64,000 bases of DNA from Saccharomycopsis malanga (Eukaryota; Ascomycota; Saccharomycetes; Ascoideales; Saccharomycopsidaceae), in assembly GCA_004014935.1 (NCBI GenBank), contig CP025321.1, positions 2,294,001-2,358,000 of the forward strand, given 5' to 3'. Made by a program: the position numbers and the translations under genes. The notes under the pieces were generated by a model. That model was not told where the DNA came from. It searched no databases and saw only the letters and a program-made list of their open reading frames with translations. Below, one piece after another: positions 1 to 9,234 of the stretch (its first letter is position 1; each line of letters begins with the position of its first letter).

Positions 1-344
1 TTATTGTCCTGTTCATCAAACCAGAAAGCCTCAACATGGTTTTTATGCACATGTCCTCGGACCGAGTTTCCAATGGTAGCATACATGATATCCCTTTTGT
101 TCTGCAAAAGGAGGTTGTCATAGTTATTGCTGGTAGGCTCAAACCCTTTGTCGCCAACTTTGGGCACTACAGGAATACTTAGATTGGCACTCTGGAGAAA
201 ATTACCCCAGTCTTGGATAACCTCATCGTTTTCCTCGTCGTCGCTTTCTTCTCCTCCCAAACCCTCTGCGCCCTTACTTCCCACTAGCCCAGCATCACCA
301 AACTTCGCAGCCAACACATCATCTTCATCTAGCATGTTGCTCAT
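1..344 (-). CDS. SEN54: Sen54, tRNA-splicing endonuclease subunit (N-terminal part; runs off left edge)
   Basis: Only the first 114 codons are in the window. Sen54 is a structural subunit of the heterotetrameric tRNA-splicing endonuclease, which in yeast sits on the mitochondrial surface. After an acidic N-terminus (EESDDEENDE) comes IQDWGNFL, then GDKGFEP, LLLQNKRDIMYATI and HVEAFWF. The same order and spacing occur at the start of yeast Sen54 (DW, then KDYEP, then LLLYNASKAMFDTI, then VSAYW). The start is the first ATG after an in-frame stop; a second ATG lies three codons on. It is divergent from SGF11 across about 260 bp. Family match is from memory; the catalytic partners are not encoded here. 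Confidence 0.8.
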   Translation of the reverse strand, partial: MSNMLDEDDVLAAKFGDAGLVGSKGAEGLGGEESDDEENDEVIQDWGNFLQSANLSIPVVPKVGDKGFEPTSNNYDNLLLQNKRDIMYATIGNSVRGHVHKNHVEAFWFDEQDN

Positions 345-603
345 AAACTGTCTATACTTATAGAAACCCACATGTTGAGAAATGAAAAATTATACATATT
401 TTTGCTGCTATGATCACATGCTCAAGACATATAGAGTTAATGGCACCGACATGGAGTTTTTACTATGTGCACTCCGTTGAAAAGGTGTGGCGAATGTCCA
501 ACATGACGAGGATGAGTGGTTTTGCTGAACAACTGGACCTAAATGTATATTTAACCCAGTTGAGGCAAGCGGATTAGTTAGTAAATGGCGCAGATGACTC
601 ACA

Positions 604-1027
604 ATGACGCTGCCTACTGTTTCTTCTATTGTACGTTACTTTTTCTTCATATACCATGTATAAACCTGGCAAGTATCTAACACATCATCTCCAGAGCGCT
701 GAGATATTGCTTGAGATGTTAAACTCGATCACCCATGAGGTTGTAGCCGAGGAAATCCTCAAGGAAAAGTATCTTCGGTCGCAGTACGGAAAGGCAGTCC
801 CTGTGACGCTGTTGCCGCGGATCGGGTCCACCAAGGCTAAGGATAAACAGATTATTGATCGGTTTATCTTGAATGACGTCAAGGGAAAAGACATCTTTGG
901 CAACGACAAAGTGAACGATTCTAGTGTGTATTTTGTGTGCAACAACTGCAACAGAAACATTGCTGGGAGTCGGTTTGCCAATCATATTAACCGGTGTTTG
1001 GGTGGTAGAAACACCAAGAAAGAATAG
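604..1027 (+). CDS. SGF11: Sgf11, SAGA deubiquitinase-module zinc-finger protein (one intron)
   Basis: Sgf11 joins Ubp8, Sus1 and Sgf73 in the H2B-deubiquitinating module of SAGA; its zinc finger binds the nucleosome acidic patch. The C-terminus shows C-x2-C-x11-H-x3-C in VCNNCNRNIAGSRF and HINRCLGG, with the adjacent R/L-rich helix of the family. The reading frame is made by splicing: exon 1 is 604-630 (nine codons), the intron 631-694 has donor GTACGT, branch CTAAC at 677-681 and acceptor CCAG, and exon 2 starts at 695 in phase 0. The protein is then 119 residues, near the 99 of S. cerevisiae. The start at 629 inside the intron would read intron sequence and is rejected. The donor is not the commonest form, so the exon 1 boundary is inferred. 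Confidence 0.78.
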
Positions 1028-2266
1028 GTTGGTCCGTTATGTATTATAGTGATGAATTAGTTGATAATCCTTTGTAATTTGGCATTTTCAAGATTTTTTG
1101 ATTTCAAATTATGATTTTTGATTCTTGTATAAATTGTTTTGAAATGTATATTTCTCTGCAACTGATATATAGTTGATAACACAGTGATGGTGGAAAATTT
1201 AGTAGCGAATTTTTTTTGTTAAATAGTTTGATGAAAATTTAATATAGCTAGATATTGGCGCTTCAAATAGTGCTTGTCATTATGAGGGAGTACAACTTGT
1301 AAAACAAAATGTCTTGTATGCTACCATAAAACATATCAACAAAGTAGGGGTATTTTTTTGCCTTCAAATAGCGTCTAATTTATCCTATACGCATACTTTA
1401 ATTACATTCTCGTATTCAAACTGTTGGTTAGCTGTTGGGCCGTATGTCTCAGTAGCCAAAGCTCTCAGAGAAGAGAAAAAAGACCTGACAGGATAATTCA
1501 GCAGATAGCACTCTCAGAGAAGAGAAAATAGGACCTGGCAGACACAAGGGCGAGATAATTACGATCAACAGAACATTATTGTGGACTTGGTAAAACCCAG
1601 TGGGGAAACCCAAAAAACTCCATAATCTTGTCACTCAATTGAAAAGTAAGTAGACTTTCTTCTAGGCCATCTTTCAGACAGTTGCACTTGCCTGTGAAAT
1701 CAGGTTCAGCATCGTAAAAAGCAGCGAGTAAAAGTGTCGTCTTGGGAATCGAACCCGTTCCTGTTAAGTCTTATTTTTCTCTTCTCCGAGAGCTCTGACC
1801 ACTGAGCCAAATGGCTCCCAAATGGCTCAGTGGTCCTGGGCTCGAAATGTATGGTATTATTATTATTACAACTGTTGGTTATACCTGAGTCATTATATAA
1901 GATTGAATCACCGATTAATAGAACAGCCATCTCAATAATGCCAAGTTTCAAAGCACATAATCAACAGTTCAACTATCAAGTCTGTTCTTTATACGTGGGA
2001 GAGCTTCACGGCATTGCAAATGCCATTGATTGAATCTATTATAAACTAATTGTACAAAATAGCTATATCTAAAGTACATATATTCATTCAATGCTAATGT
2101 AGTGTACAAATCATGCGTGTGTATGGCAAAAACTTTTGGAAAAAAAATATTAATAAACAAAGAATGAGCAAGAATGTTTCTAATGGGATCGTCAGTCATA
2201 ACTACCGTGAGCCTATTTAAAATGTGTTACGGCAACAACTAGTATAAATACAAACCTCCTTGACAC
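1028..2266. other. Intergenic region, SGF11 to Zn2Cys6 gene (convergent)
   Basis: Both flanking genes end here. Apart from the nested SINE cluster at about 1436-1870 this is AT-rich sequence without a supported gene. Confidence 0.7.
1436..1870. mobile_element. Nested SINE cluster (forward head, reverse SINE, forward tail)
   Basis: A forward tRNA-like head starts near 1436, with CTCTCAGAGAAGAG occurring twice (about 1473 and 1511), so this head is duplicated. At about 1583 the orientation flips: the next 230 bp are a reverse-strand SINE with body and B box (GGAATCGAACCC at about 1746) and A box (CCACTGAGCCA) up to about 1816. A short forward piece follows: A box TGGCTCAGTGG fused to the 3' end CTCGAAATGTATGG and an ATT tail. 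This looks like at least two insertions into one another. Order and orientation are read directly; the history is inferred. Confidence 0.75.
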
Positions 2267-4567
2267 TTACACCTCGTTTTCTTCGTAATAATTGAAGAGG
2301 ATTGAGCGGTCGTCGTACAAATCACGCAAACTCTTTCCGACCAAATGGCGTAGCACCACTGGTATTTTGAGTGGATTGACAACGTAATCGTAGCCTACAA
2401 TATTACCGTTTGAGTCCTTGGGGCAATTTGAGCTGCGCATGAGGTTTCTCGGCGTAATTCTTGACTTTTCAGCGACACGCATGTCTATGCCATCGCTGCC
2501 CATACTCTTGAGCTCGTCAAGCGAGTATCCCTTGAACGTAGGAGGTGTATGTGTGTTCTGGGTCCCTGCGCCACTGTGGAAGGAGGCGGCGCCGTTGGGA
2601 GAGTGTGGGTAATGTTCGGGGTTTATAAAGGTGTTATCAAAGGATTGTATCTGAGTTTCTTCGAAAAAAACTTTTCTAGTGACAAATCGATTGTTTTTGA
2701 TGAAATCAGGAAACGGGTCTGTGTAGAAGACGCCATGATGAAGAAGAATGTTTCTTGTTCTAAAGTAGTTGAAAACTCTCATACAGCGCATGGCATGGTA
2801 TTTGATGGCGCTGCAAAACTCCTGGCTGCAGGTGTATTCATTGTCGTAATCCGGAGGAACCATCAGGTAGCTGTCGGACGAATTGAACAAGACGTCATTC
2901 AACACGTTGACTTCGTCCGAGTAATGCATATAAGCAGATACAAAGCCAAGAATAAACAAGTATCTGATCTGGGGGAAGATCTGGTCTAAGATTTTGGCCA
3001 AGTTATTGTAGTAGCGGTACAAGATCCGCTCCACTGCAGATAGGTGGCTGCCCTTGTGGAGCGCTAGAAACAGCTCTGGCGGGGTTGCTAGTAGATACTT
3101 CATGTATATGGTGTAGTAGACTTTTGGATGCAACTCAAAGAGTTTGCCATGGTTTTCGTTCTTCTCCAAAAGAGGAAATATCTCGTCTATAAGATAACGT
3201 ATATACTTTATCAAGTTGTCGGCATAATGGATCAAAAGCTTGTTGTTCACCTGGTTGAGCAAGTTTTTGAAGTCGAGAAAGTTTTGGTAAAACTCGTGCA
3301 AACAGTGGTGGTTGTACGGCGGGAAAAAGATGGCTGTGGCTGCCAAATACACCTGCCATTCAAAGAACTTTATAAGGATAGACTCCTTGGCCGAAAAATT
3401 GTTGAAATAACTGTATCCCGGAACGAAAAAGTTGCTGTTGTCGCCATTTCGCGTCATCTGTATTGTATGCTGGGGATCGCCCGACGCCTCCGCCACATGG
3501 CTGTTTCTAGCTTGTCCGCTGATACTGTCGAAGAAACTGAGGTCCTCCGACCGGTAGTCGTCAGATCCAGGAACATATATGGTGGATTTGTTGCCGTGGA
3601 CATACAATTCGTAGATAATGGCCACCAAACCATTGAGATGAAGCATGCGCGACTTGTAGCCGTCGTCCTGGTAATTCGAACTACTCAAAAACGTGTTCAG
3701 GGACATTAGATTCAACAACAAGCGGTAGTCAGACTTGTCCAAGGCTAGCGTAAGATTCTGTAGCAGATACGCATTATTGGTCAATGCTATGCTACGTAAG
3801 GGCTTCACAATCTTCTTGCTCTTCTTCCCAAGGTGGCTCTTGCTGTTGCCCTTCACACTGTTGTATATACAGGTGGACAAATAGCTTGAAGCCCAGGTGA
3901 TAAGCGAATAATAGTTGGCCAAAGTGTTCTTGGTCGCATCGACAATTGTCGTGTTGCCCCACAAGTTCCATATGAACTCAATGTACCTCACATACGACGA
4001 GCTGATGATCGGCATCTTGAGATTCTTCGAAATGAACAGAAAAACCTCGTTGAGAAGCTGTGTGTCGTCCGTCACCATGTGGATCTTGTATAGCTCGAAG
4101 CGCGCCTGAACCGCCGTGGCCCTGGGGAGCCGCTGCTGCACGGGGGTCTCCTGATACATGCGTCCTGGAGACGCGGATGTCATGCGATACGGGGTGGCAG
4201 ACCCGCTCCGAGGGTCCGGTTTCAGTACGGACGCGTCATTGGTCACTACAGAGGGGCTGCTGCCGCGGCCAGATGGCGACTGTTCTGGTGGAATCGAGTC
4301 ATCGTCCCCGGGTCTCGAGGACGCGTCGAGAATTAGCTGTTTTTCGGCCTCTGAAAGATCCATATACGAACACCGCAATTTCTTGGCACGGTAAGAAACA
4401 CAATGTTTGCATTGCGGGAGCTCCTGGCCACACTTTATACGGCGCTTCTTGCACTGTAAACATCCATATTTGCTGTTGGAATGCTTGCGTCGCAGCTGGA
4501 ACTTTTTTTTCTTACCGAGTTTCGAAAGCTCTGTAACATCCTTGTTCATTCTCTTCTCGGCATCCAA
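2267..4567 (-). CDS. Zn(II)2Cys6 transcription factor, 766 aa
   Basis: A fungal binuclear zinc-cluster regulator. Six cysteines lie at residues about 36, 39, 46, 53, 56 and 66 in CLQCKKRRIKC then CKHC then C, preceded by a basic stretch (KKKKFQLRRKH). A Ser/Pro-rich linker follows to about residue 135, then a helical region of 550 residues of the kind that forms the middle homology region of such factors. The last spacing, nine residues, is slightly long. Position, length and layout resemble the Upc2/Lys14-type group, but I cannot name the orthologue, target genes or inducer. The ATG is the only one before the zinc cluster with a plausible leader. Nuclear location is expected from the family. 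Confidence 0.85.
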   Translation of the reverse strand: MDAEKRMNKDVTELSKLGKKKKFQLRRKHSNSKYGCLQCKKRRIKCGQELPQCKHCVSYRAKKLRCSYMDLSEAEKQLILDASSRPGDDDSIPPEQSPSGRGSSPSVVTNDASVLKPDPRSGSATPYRMTSASPGRMYQETPVQQRLPRATAVQARFELYKIHMVTDDTQLLNEVFLFISKNLKMPIISSSYVRYIEFIWNLWGNTTIVDATKNTLANYYSLITWASSYLSTCIYNSVKGNSKSHLGKKSKKIVKPLRSIALTNNAYLLQNLTLALDKSDYRLLLNLMSLNTFLSSSNYQDDGYKSRMLHLNGLVAIIYELYVHGNKSTIYVPGSDDYRSEDLSFFDSISGQARNSHVAEASGDPQHTIQMTRNGDNSNFFVPGYSYFNNFSAKESILIKFFEWQVYLAATAIFFPPYNHHCLHEFYQNFLDFKNLLNQVNNKLLIHYADNLIKYIRYLIDEIFPLLEKNENHGKLFELHPKVYYTIYMKYLLATPPELFLALHKGSHLSAVERILYRYYNNLAKILDQIFPQIRYLFILGFVSAYMHYSDEVNVLNDVLFNSSDSYLMVPPDYDNEYTCSQEFCSAIKYHAMRCMRVFNYFRTRNILLHHGVFYTDPFPDFIKNNRFVTRKVFFEETQIQSFDNTFINPEHYPHSPNGAASFHSGAGTQNTHTPPTFKGYSLDELKSMGSDGIDMRVAEKSRITPRNLMRSSNCPKDSNGNIVGYDYVVNPLKIPVVLRHLVGKSLRDLYDDRSILFNYYEENEV

Positions 4568-5109
4568 TGAGAATCCCTTGTCTCGATGTCTCTACTCAAT
4601 CTGGTCGGTATCAGCACAACAATGAAAAACTGCCCTTTGACCATCAAAAGTTGCAACTGATGTATCTTCAAGCCCAGCAAAATCCGCTTTTTTGTCTCAC
4701 TACTCTGCAGTTTCAGCAAAAAAAACTCTCAATCCTCCGTGGCGCTGAACTCGGTGACGTCTCCGGCCCAAACTATCTAATCGCCACACTGCAATTCTAT
4801 ATCACTCGCATTATACTCTCTCTTTCTATGGTTTGCCCTAGAAAAAATATCAGTAAATAACCTGCTTTGTTGGGTGAACATCACGTGTACTTGTATATAA
4901 TCGCAACTATTACCGCTTGTGAGGGTTGGTGATTGTCAAGCGACTGTACAAGGCAATGTAACAAGTCGTTTAAACGCAGTGTAGATGCTAGTTGGTGGGT
5001 ATTTGAAAAGTGTAGAAAAACTAGTGTAAGTGGAAGATACTTGATGCCTTTTTTCAATATCAAACTTCCAGCAAAATAATGTTTTACTTATGGAGAGTTT
5101 TATAAATCA

Positions 5110-5192
5110 CGTCTCTTGCTTTGATAATGTGAACCAATTGTATACGACACTCTTTCTTGCTTTAATAAACCAATTGTATGCGACACTATTTA
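5110..5192. repeat. Two-copy tandem duplication
   Basis: TTCTTGCTTT...AACCAATTGTAT.CGACACT occurs twice in succession with a few differences, the second copy slightly shorter. Confidence 0.75.
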
Positions 5193-5362
5193 TAAGATGA
5201 GCTCTCTTTATTTCTCAATTTAACAGGATTGAAGAGCAGCTGTAGTTGTCTCCTAATCAGATAAAGACATGCCATTGATCGAACAGCACACTTGCAATTT
5301 TTCAGTGTTTCTGAGTACTTTTAAGAAGAGCATAACATACATCCATTTATGGTTTCGATTTT

Positions 5363-5412
5363 GATCAAAGGTTCTACGATAGCTGAAGCTTTGCTCTCCT
5401 GTCAGGAAAAAG
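5363..5412 (+). repeat. Short interspersed fragment also present near 32653
   Basis: The tract from about 5369 (CGATAGCTGAAGCTTTGCTC) is matched by a near copy at about 32668 (CGATAGCTAAAGCTTTGCTC), both followed by a GGAAAA.GTTACT segment. No coding potential is seen; the family is unknown. Confidence 0.5.
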
Positions 5413-6457
5413 TTACTGTATACTCATTACATGTAGTATCATCTAGACCAAGGTCTTGTGCTTACTTTCCTATTTCCCACTCCAACAATTTCTGTTCTGC
5501 TGCCGTTAATTGGAGTCTTTTGTTATTCATTTGATAATTCACCTGGTAATAACCTTCTTAACTGAATTATCTATGCACGTTCTCTTACTTGAACCATTGT
5601 CTTTTGTTAGAGTATTGCCAACCTCGTTAGAAATAATACTTATGCTCATGCTTGGTTCATAAATACAAAACTAAACGCAGAGACATGCCTCTATCGAAAA
5701 CAATTTACAGACATTGTACTGTTAAAGTCTACAATCAGTTTAATTTGAAAGAATAATCAGACAAGCAAAGAAACTGAAGATTTATAAACTGTCGATAAGC
5801 TCTAATATCTTTCCCGAATATTTCACTATTTACAACCTTATAAATGGCTCTTCTGTAAGGTCCTAGTACCAAAGGATATCTAACAATTTAAGATATAAAC
5901 TAACAAGCAGGAGAGGAAGAGTATACTACTGAAAATTATTTCAATTTTTTTACAGAGTTGTGCATGGATGCATATTTATAGATAATTAGTTGTAATATTT
6001 ATGAATTCAATGTTTACTTGCAGCCCAGTAAAATGTAGCAAAGTTAATCTTATCCATTTCATGGGGCAAGTGAAGCCTTAAGGATTGAAATATGCAAATC
6101 TTAATTGAGAAAAGTACCATAGCAGTGGTTAGCGTCAATATATGTCCAATTCTGCCAAAATCTTCGATGTTTTGACAATCAACAATGTCTTAAACATTAT
6201 TTCCATTTTTGAAACTTACGACCTTTATTAATTCAGAGCCACACAGGTATTTGGCACAACTACAACATAAAGTGTGACTCAGTAATTTTCATTCAGCCTT
6301 CAGGTTCAACATGATTATACTAGAAAACAAATACGTGTAATCCCTTGCTACATTTTATTGACGTAAATGATACACATATGGCTGAAAACATGAAATTATT
6401 ATGATTAAACAGTTATTACTAAAAAAAGTTTAGAATTATTACTAAGCACTATCATTT

Positions 6458-8443
6458 CTAAGCATTTTTCCGCTTCTTATTCTTCTTTCTCATTTTGAAT
6501 TTCACAAAATCTTTTGAACCATCCTCGTCATTTTTTCTCTTTTTAGACTCCTGTGGCTTCTCTTCCGTAGCAGTTTGAGCTTTGGCCTGTTTCTTGAGCT
6601 CTGCTAGGTCTCTAGCATTTCTGACCTTTTCAACTCTTCTTTTGACAACATTAGCATGTTCAATGGCAAACTCAGCAATGAGCCTTCTCTTTGCTGATGA
6701 ATCAAACTTGACAAATTTCTTCTCTTCGTCTGTCAATCCTTCAAGAACTTCTTCTCTTGTGACCTCATGACAATTCAAATATCTAAGAGCCATCAAAGCC
6801 GATTTATGGTCTCTGAATTCAAGGAAACCGTACCCTTTACTTCTACCAGCTTGTCCACCAGCACCAACTTCCACCAAAATCTTGGCCTGTCTGACAACAC
6901 CCTTTTTCTTGGACTTGTTGGAATCTGGTGCTTCAAGACTGTTTTCCAGCTTGTGTTTTGTGGATCTAACAATCTCATCTTTACTCAACGGCTGGCGTTT
7001 TTCTTGATTGACTTCCTTAGCAAACTCAACTACTGCTTTTCTTCCAAGAGCCTTGAAGGACTTTTCGGTCATGGTTCTAGGCAAGTTTCTGATAGCCAAT
7101 CTTGTAAGGGATATATGCAATGATGGATTTTTGTTCAACTGATCAATTCTCAACTTGTAACTCTTTTCTCTAAGTTCCACATCGGTGGTGCTTAGAAGAC
7201 TGGCAAGTTTGGATGTAGGAGTCACACGGCCTTCGTTCAACAAAAACAAATTACGCTTGTCTTGCTTGCCAACTTGTTTTCCTAACAATTCGGCTCTCCG
7301 CTCGGAATTCTTGTCTTTCAATAATGTGGCCCGCTCACGGTTCACTGCCGATGTTATTGACATTATTCTGCCATCATAAACATATGCTGCTGGAACATCG
7401 TCTGAAAGCAAAAGCGATGCAGACGAACTCGAGGTATCTGGGGCATTCTCCAAACATGTCTTGTATGACTCTTCGTTTTTAAACGCAACAAACCCAGTTC
7501 CTCTAGCTAGTCCAGTGTCTCTATCCACTACCGGTAAAGCATATTTCACTGGTCCGAACTGCTCAAAATGCTGCTGAAGCCCGTCTTTTGTCGTATCGTA
7601 AGGGAGATTTCTAATAAATATAGTATATGGCTCTTGTTTATTAGGCTTTGGTCTTTCCTCCTTCTCCTTCTTGTCCTCTTCTTTTTCCTCTTCATCTTCG
7701 TCATCATCATCTTCTTCTTCATCTTCTTCTTCGTCTTCTTCCTCACTTTTCTCTTTCTCCTCCTCTTCCGTCTTCTTGTTATATAACTCCCACTTGGACT
7801 TTTCCAAAGCAAAATCAACAGCAACAGCTCTTCCTCCAATCTTCAAATCTTTGGAATTTTCTACAGCAGAAACAGCAGCCGAAAACTTTTTCATCTGAAC
7901 AAATCCAAACCCGCTCATTTTGCCGTCCTTTTTACGTGGAATAATACATTCGGTGACTGTTCCGTATCTTTGAAAATGTTTCTTCAAATCATTTGCATCT
8001 CTTACAGACCATGGTAGATTACGGATAATTAACCGCGACCTTTTTTTTTCTTCAATTTCTTTTTTGAAAAACTCTTCTTCATTACTGATATCTACATCTT
8101 CTTCTTTAGATTCGCCTTCTTCATTGATCTCCCTAGCATTTGTTCTGCTAGAACGCTCTCTTCTCTTGGCAATATCAACCCTCAATAATCTGCCCTTGAA
8201 CTTGGATTTTCTGCTTTTTTCCAACGCCAGCTGCGCATCCTCATCCAAAGCAAAGCTAACAAACCCAAAACCACGCGAATTCTTCTCCTTGTCCGTCACA
8301 ATAACCGCATGTCTTATAGGAGCAAACTGCGAAAAGAAATCAGAAAGCTCTTCCGAAGTGGCATCAAACGGTATTTGGCGCACAAACAATGTTTTCTTGT
8401 CTAACCCATCCTGGTCAGTTTTTCCTTTTGACTTTTCTGCCAT
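6458..8443 (-). CDS. NOP4: Nop4, nucleolar RRM protein for 60S ribosome assembly
   Basis: Nop4 (RBM28 in animals) is a nucleolar RNA-binding protein needed for 27S pre-rRNA processing. The 661-residue product (685 in S. cerevisiae) has four RRM-type units at about 18-95, 138-210, 270-370 and 455-600. RRM1 reads TLFVRQIP at RNP2 and SRGFGFVSF at RNP1 followed by LRVDIAKRRERS, a close match to the yeast protein. A run of Glu/Asp/Lys (about 218-262) separates RRM2 and RRM3; RRM4 is degenerate (GYGFLEF kept). The basic C-terminus (KMRKKNKKRKNA) fits nucleolar targeting. An RRPE-like site lies about 85 bp upstream. Confidence 0.93.
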   Translation of the reverse strand: MAEKSKGKTDQDGLDKKTLFVRQIPFDATSEELSDFFSQFAPIRHAVIVTDKEKNSRGFGFVSFALDEDAQLALEKSRKSKFKGRLLRVDIAKRRERSSRTNAREINEEGESKEEDVDISNEEEFFKKEIEEKKRSRLIIRNLPWSVRDANDLKKHFQRYGTVTECIIPRKKDGKMSGFGFVQMKKFSAAVSAVENSKDLKIGGRAVAVDFALEKSKWELYNKKTEEEEKEKSEEEDEEEDEEEDDDDEDEEEKEEDKKEKEERPKPNKQEPYTIFIRNLPYDTTKDGLQQHFEQFGPVKYALPVVDRDTGLARGTGFVAFKNEESYKTCLENAPDTSSSSASLLLSDDVPAAYVYDGRIMSITSAVNRERATLLKDKNSERRAELLGKQVGKQDKRNLFLLNEGRVTPTSKLASLLSTTDVELREKSYKLRIDQLNKNPSLHISLTRLAIRNLPRTMTEKSFKALGRKAVVEFAKEVNQEKRQPLSKDEIVRSTKHKLENSLEAPDSNKSKKKGVVRQAKILVEVGAGGQAGRSKGYGFLEFRDHKSALMALRYLNCHEVTREEVLEGLTDEEKKFVKFDSSAKRRLIAEFAIEHANVVKRRVEKVRNARDLAELKKQAKAQTATEEKPQESKKRKNDEDGSKDFVKFKMRKKNKKRKNA

Positions 8444-9234
8444 TTTTCTACCAAATATATTCTACCAAACTGCTCCTGAAAATCACCTTCCTGCTAATAT
8501 ATGTTAATCTCTTCCCTTGATATGCAGAAATTTTTCACCTAAAATTTTTTTTTCAATGCATGCACCATCAGCTTGGGTCATTGGGTCGGGGCTTCAAAAA
8601 CCGGTCGATACAATACAAGTTACTAGCCTCTGTTATGAATAAGAGTTATAATAGCTATAAGTTTGCTGAAAAAGAAGCATTAATGTTGCATTTTATGTTA
8701 ATTTTTGTCAGTGTGCTTTTTGTCGGTATAGAATTGATGTATCAGGATTAAATGCAGTGTTTATTGGATTTACCATTTAAGCTCATCAAAATGTTAGGGA
8801 GAACAACCATAAATTAGCCCATATTGTTGAAACCGCATATATCAAGAGCTATTTGAAACGTCTGTAGTTAATTTTGGTTTATATACTTCTATTTGCTTTA
8901 TTGTCTCCTTTTTCGTTTATTGGCTGTAACACGCCCTGTACAATGTTCTCTAGCGAGCCATCAACTCATTAAACTTGTTGTTGCGGCTAACAATCCATAT
9001 TGCTCAGAATTCTGGTTTGCATAATGTATTTAAAACACTGATTTATACCATGATAATACATCATGTTATACAGATTTGGAGCCCCGCACTAAATTTGACG
9101 GATCAGGTGACTTTGATAAGTGCGATGAGGAAGATGGCAAGAAGAGTAAGGCGATTAATGTTGATGGCATCAAAGGTGTGTCTGAAGGTAGATAGAGGTG
9201 TTGGCGTTATATAAAGAAGGTAGTCAGGAGTAAT
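8444..9234. other. Divergent promoter region between NOP4 and RMD5
   Basis: AT-rich, about 790 bp. An RRPE-like motif lies near NOP4. No further gene is supported. Confidence 0.6.
8528..8537 (-). promoter_or_regulatory. RRPE-like ribosome-biogenesis promoter motif (NOP4)
   Basis: AAATTTTTCA, the reverse complement of the RRPE core TGAAAAATTT bound by Stb3 in yeast, 85 bp upstream of NOP4. Site match is direct; use is inferred from the gene's function. Confidence 0.45.

Larger units (their letters stand above)
4568..6457. other. Intergenic region, about 1.9 kb
   Basis: Upstream of the zinc-cluster gene and downstream of NOP4. It contains a short tandem duplication (5110-5192) and a 50-bp segment (about 5363-5412) that recurs near 32653. 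I see no gene, splice-signal pair or tRNA. Confidence 0.6.
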
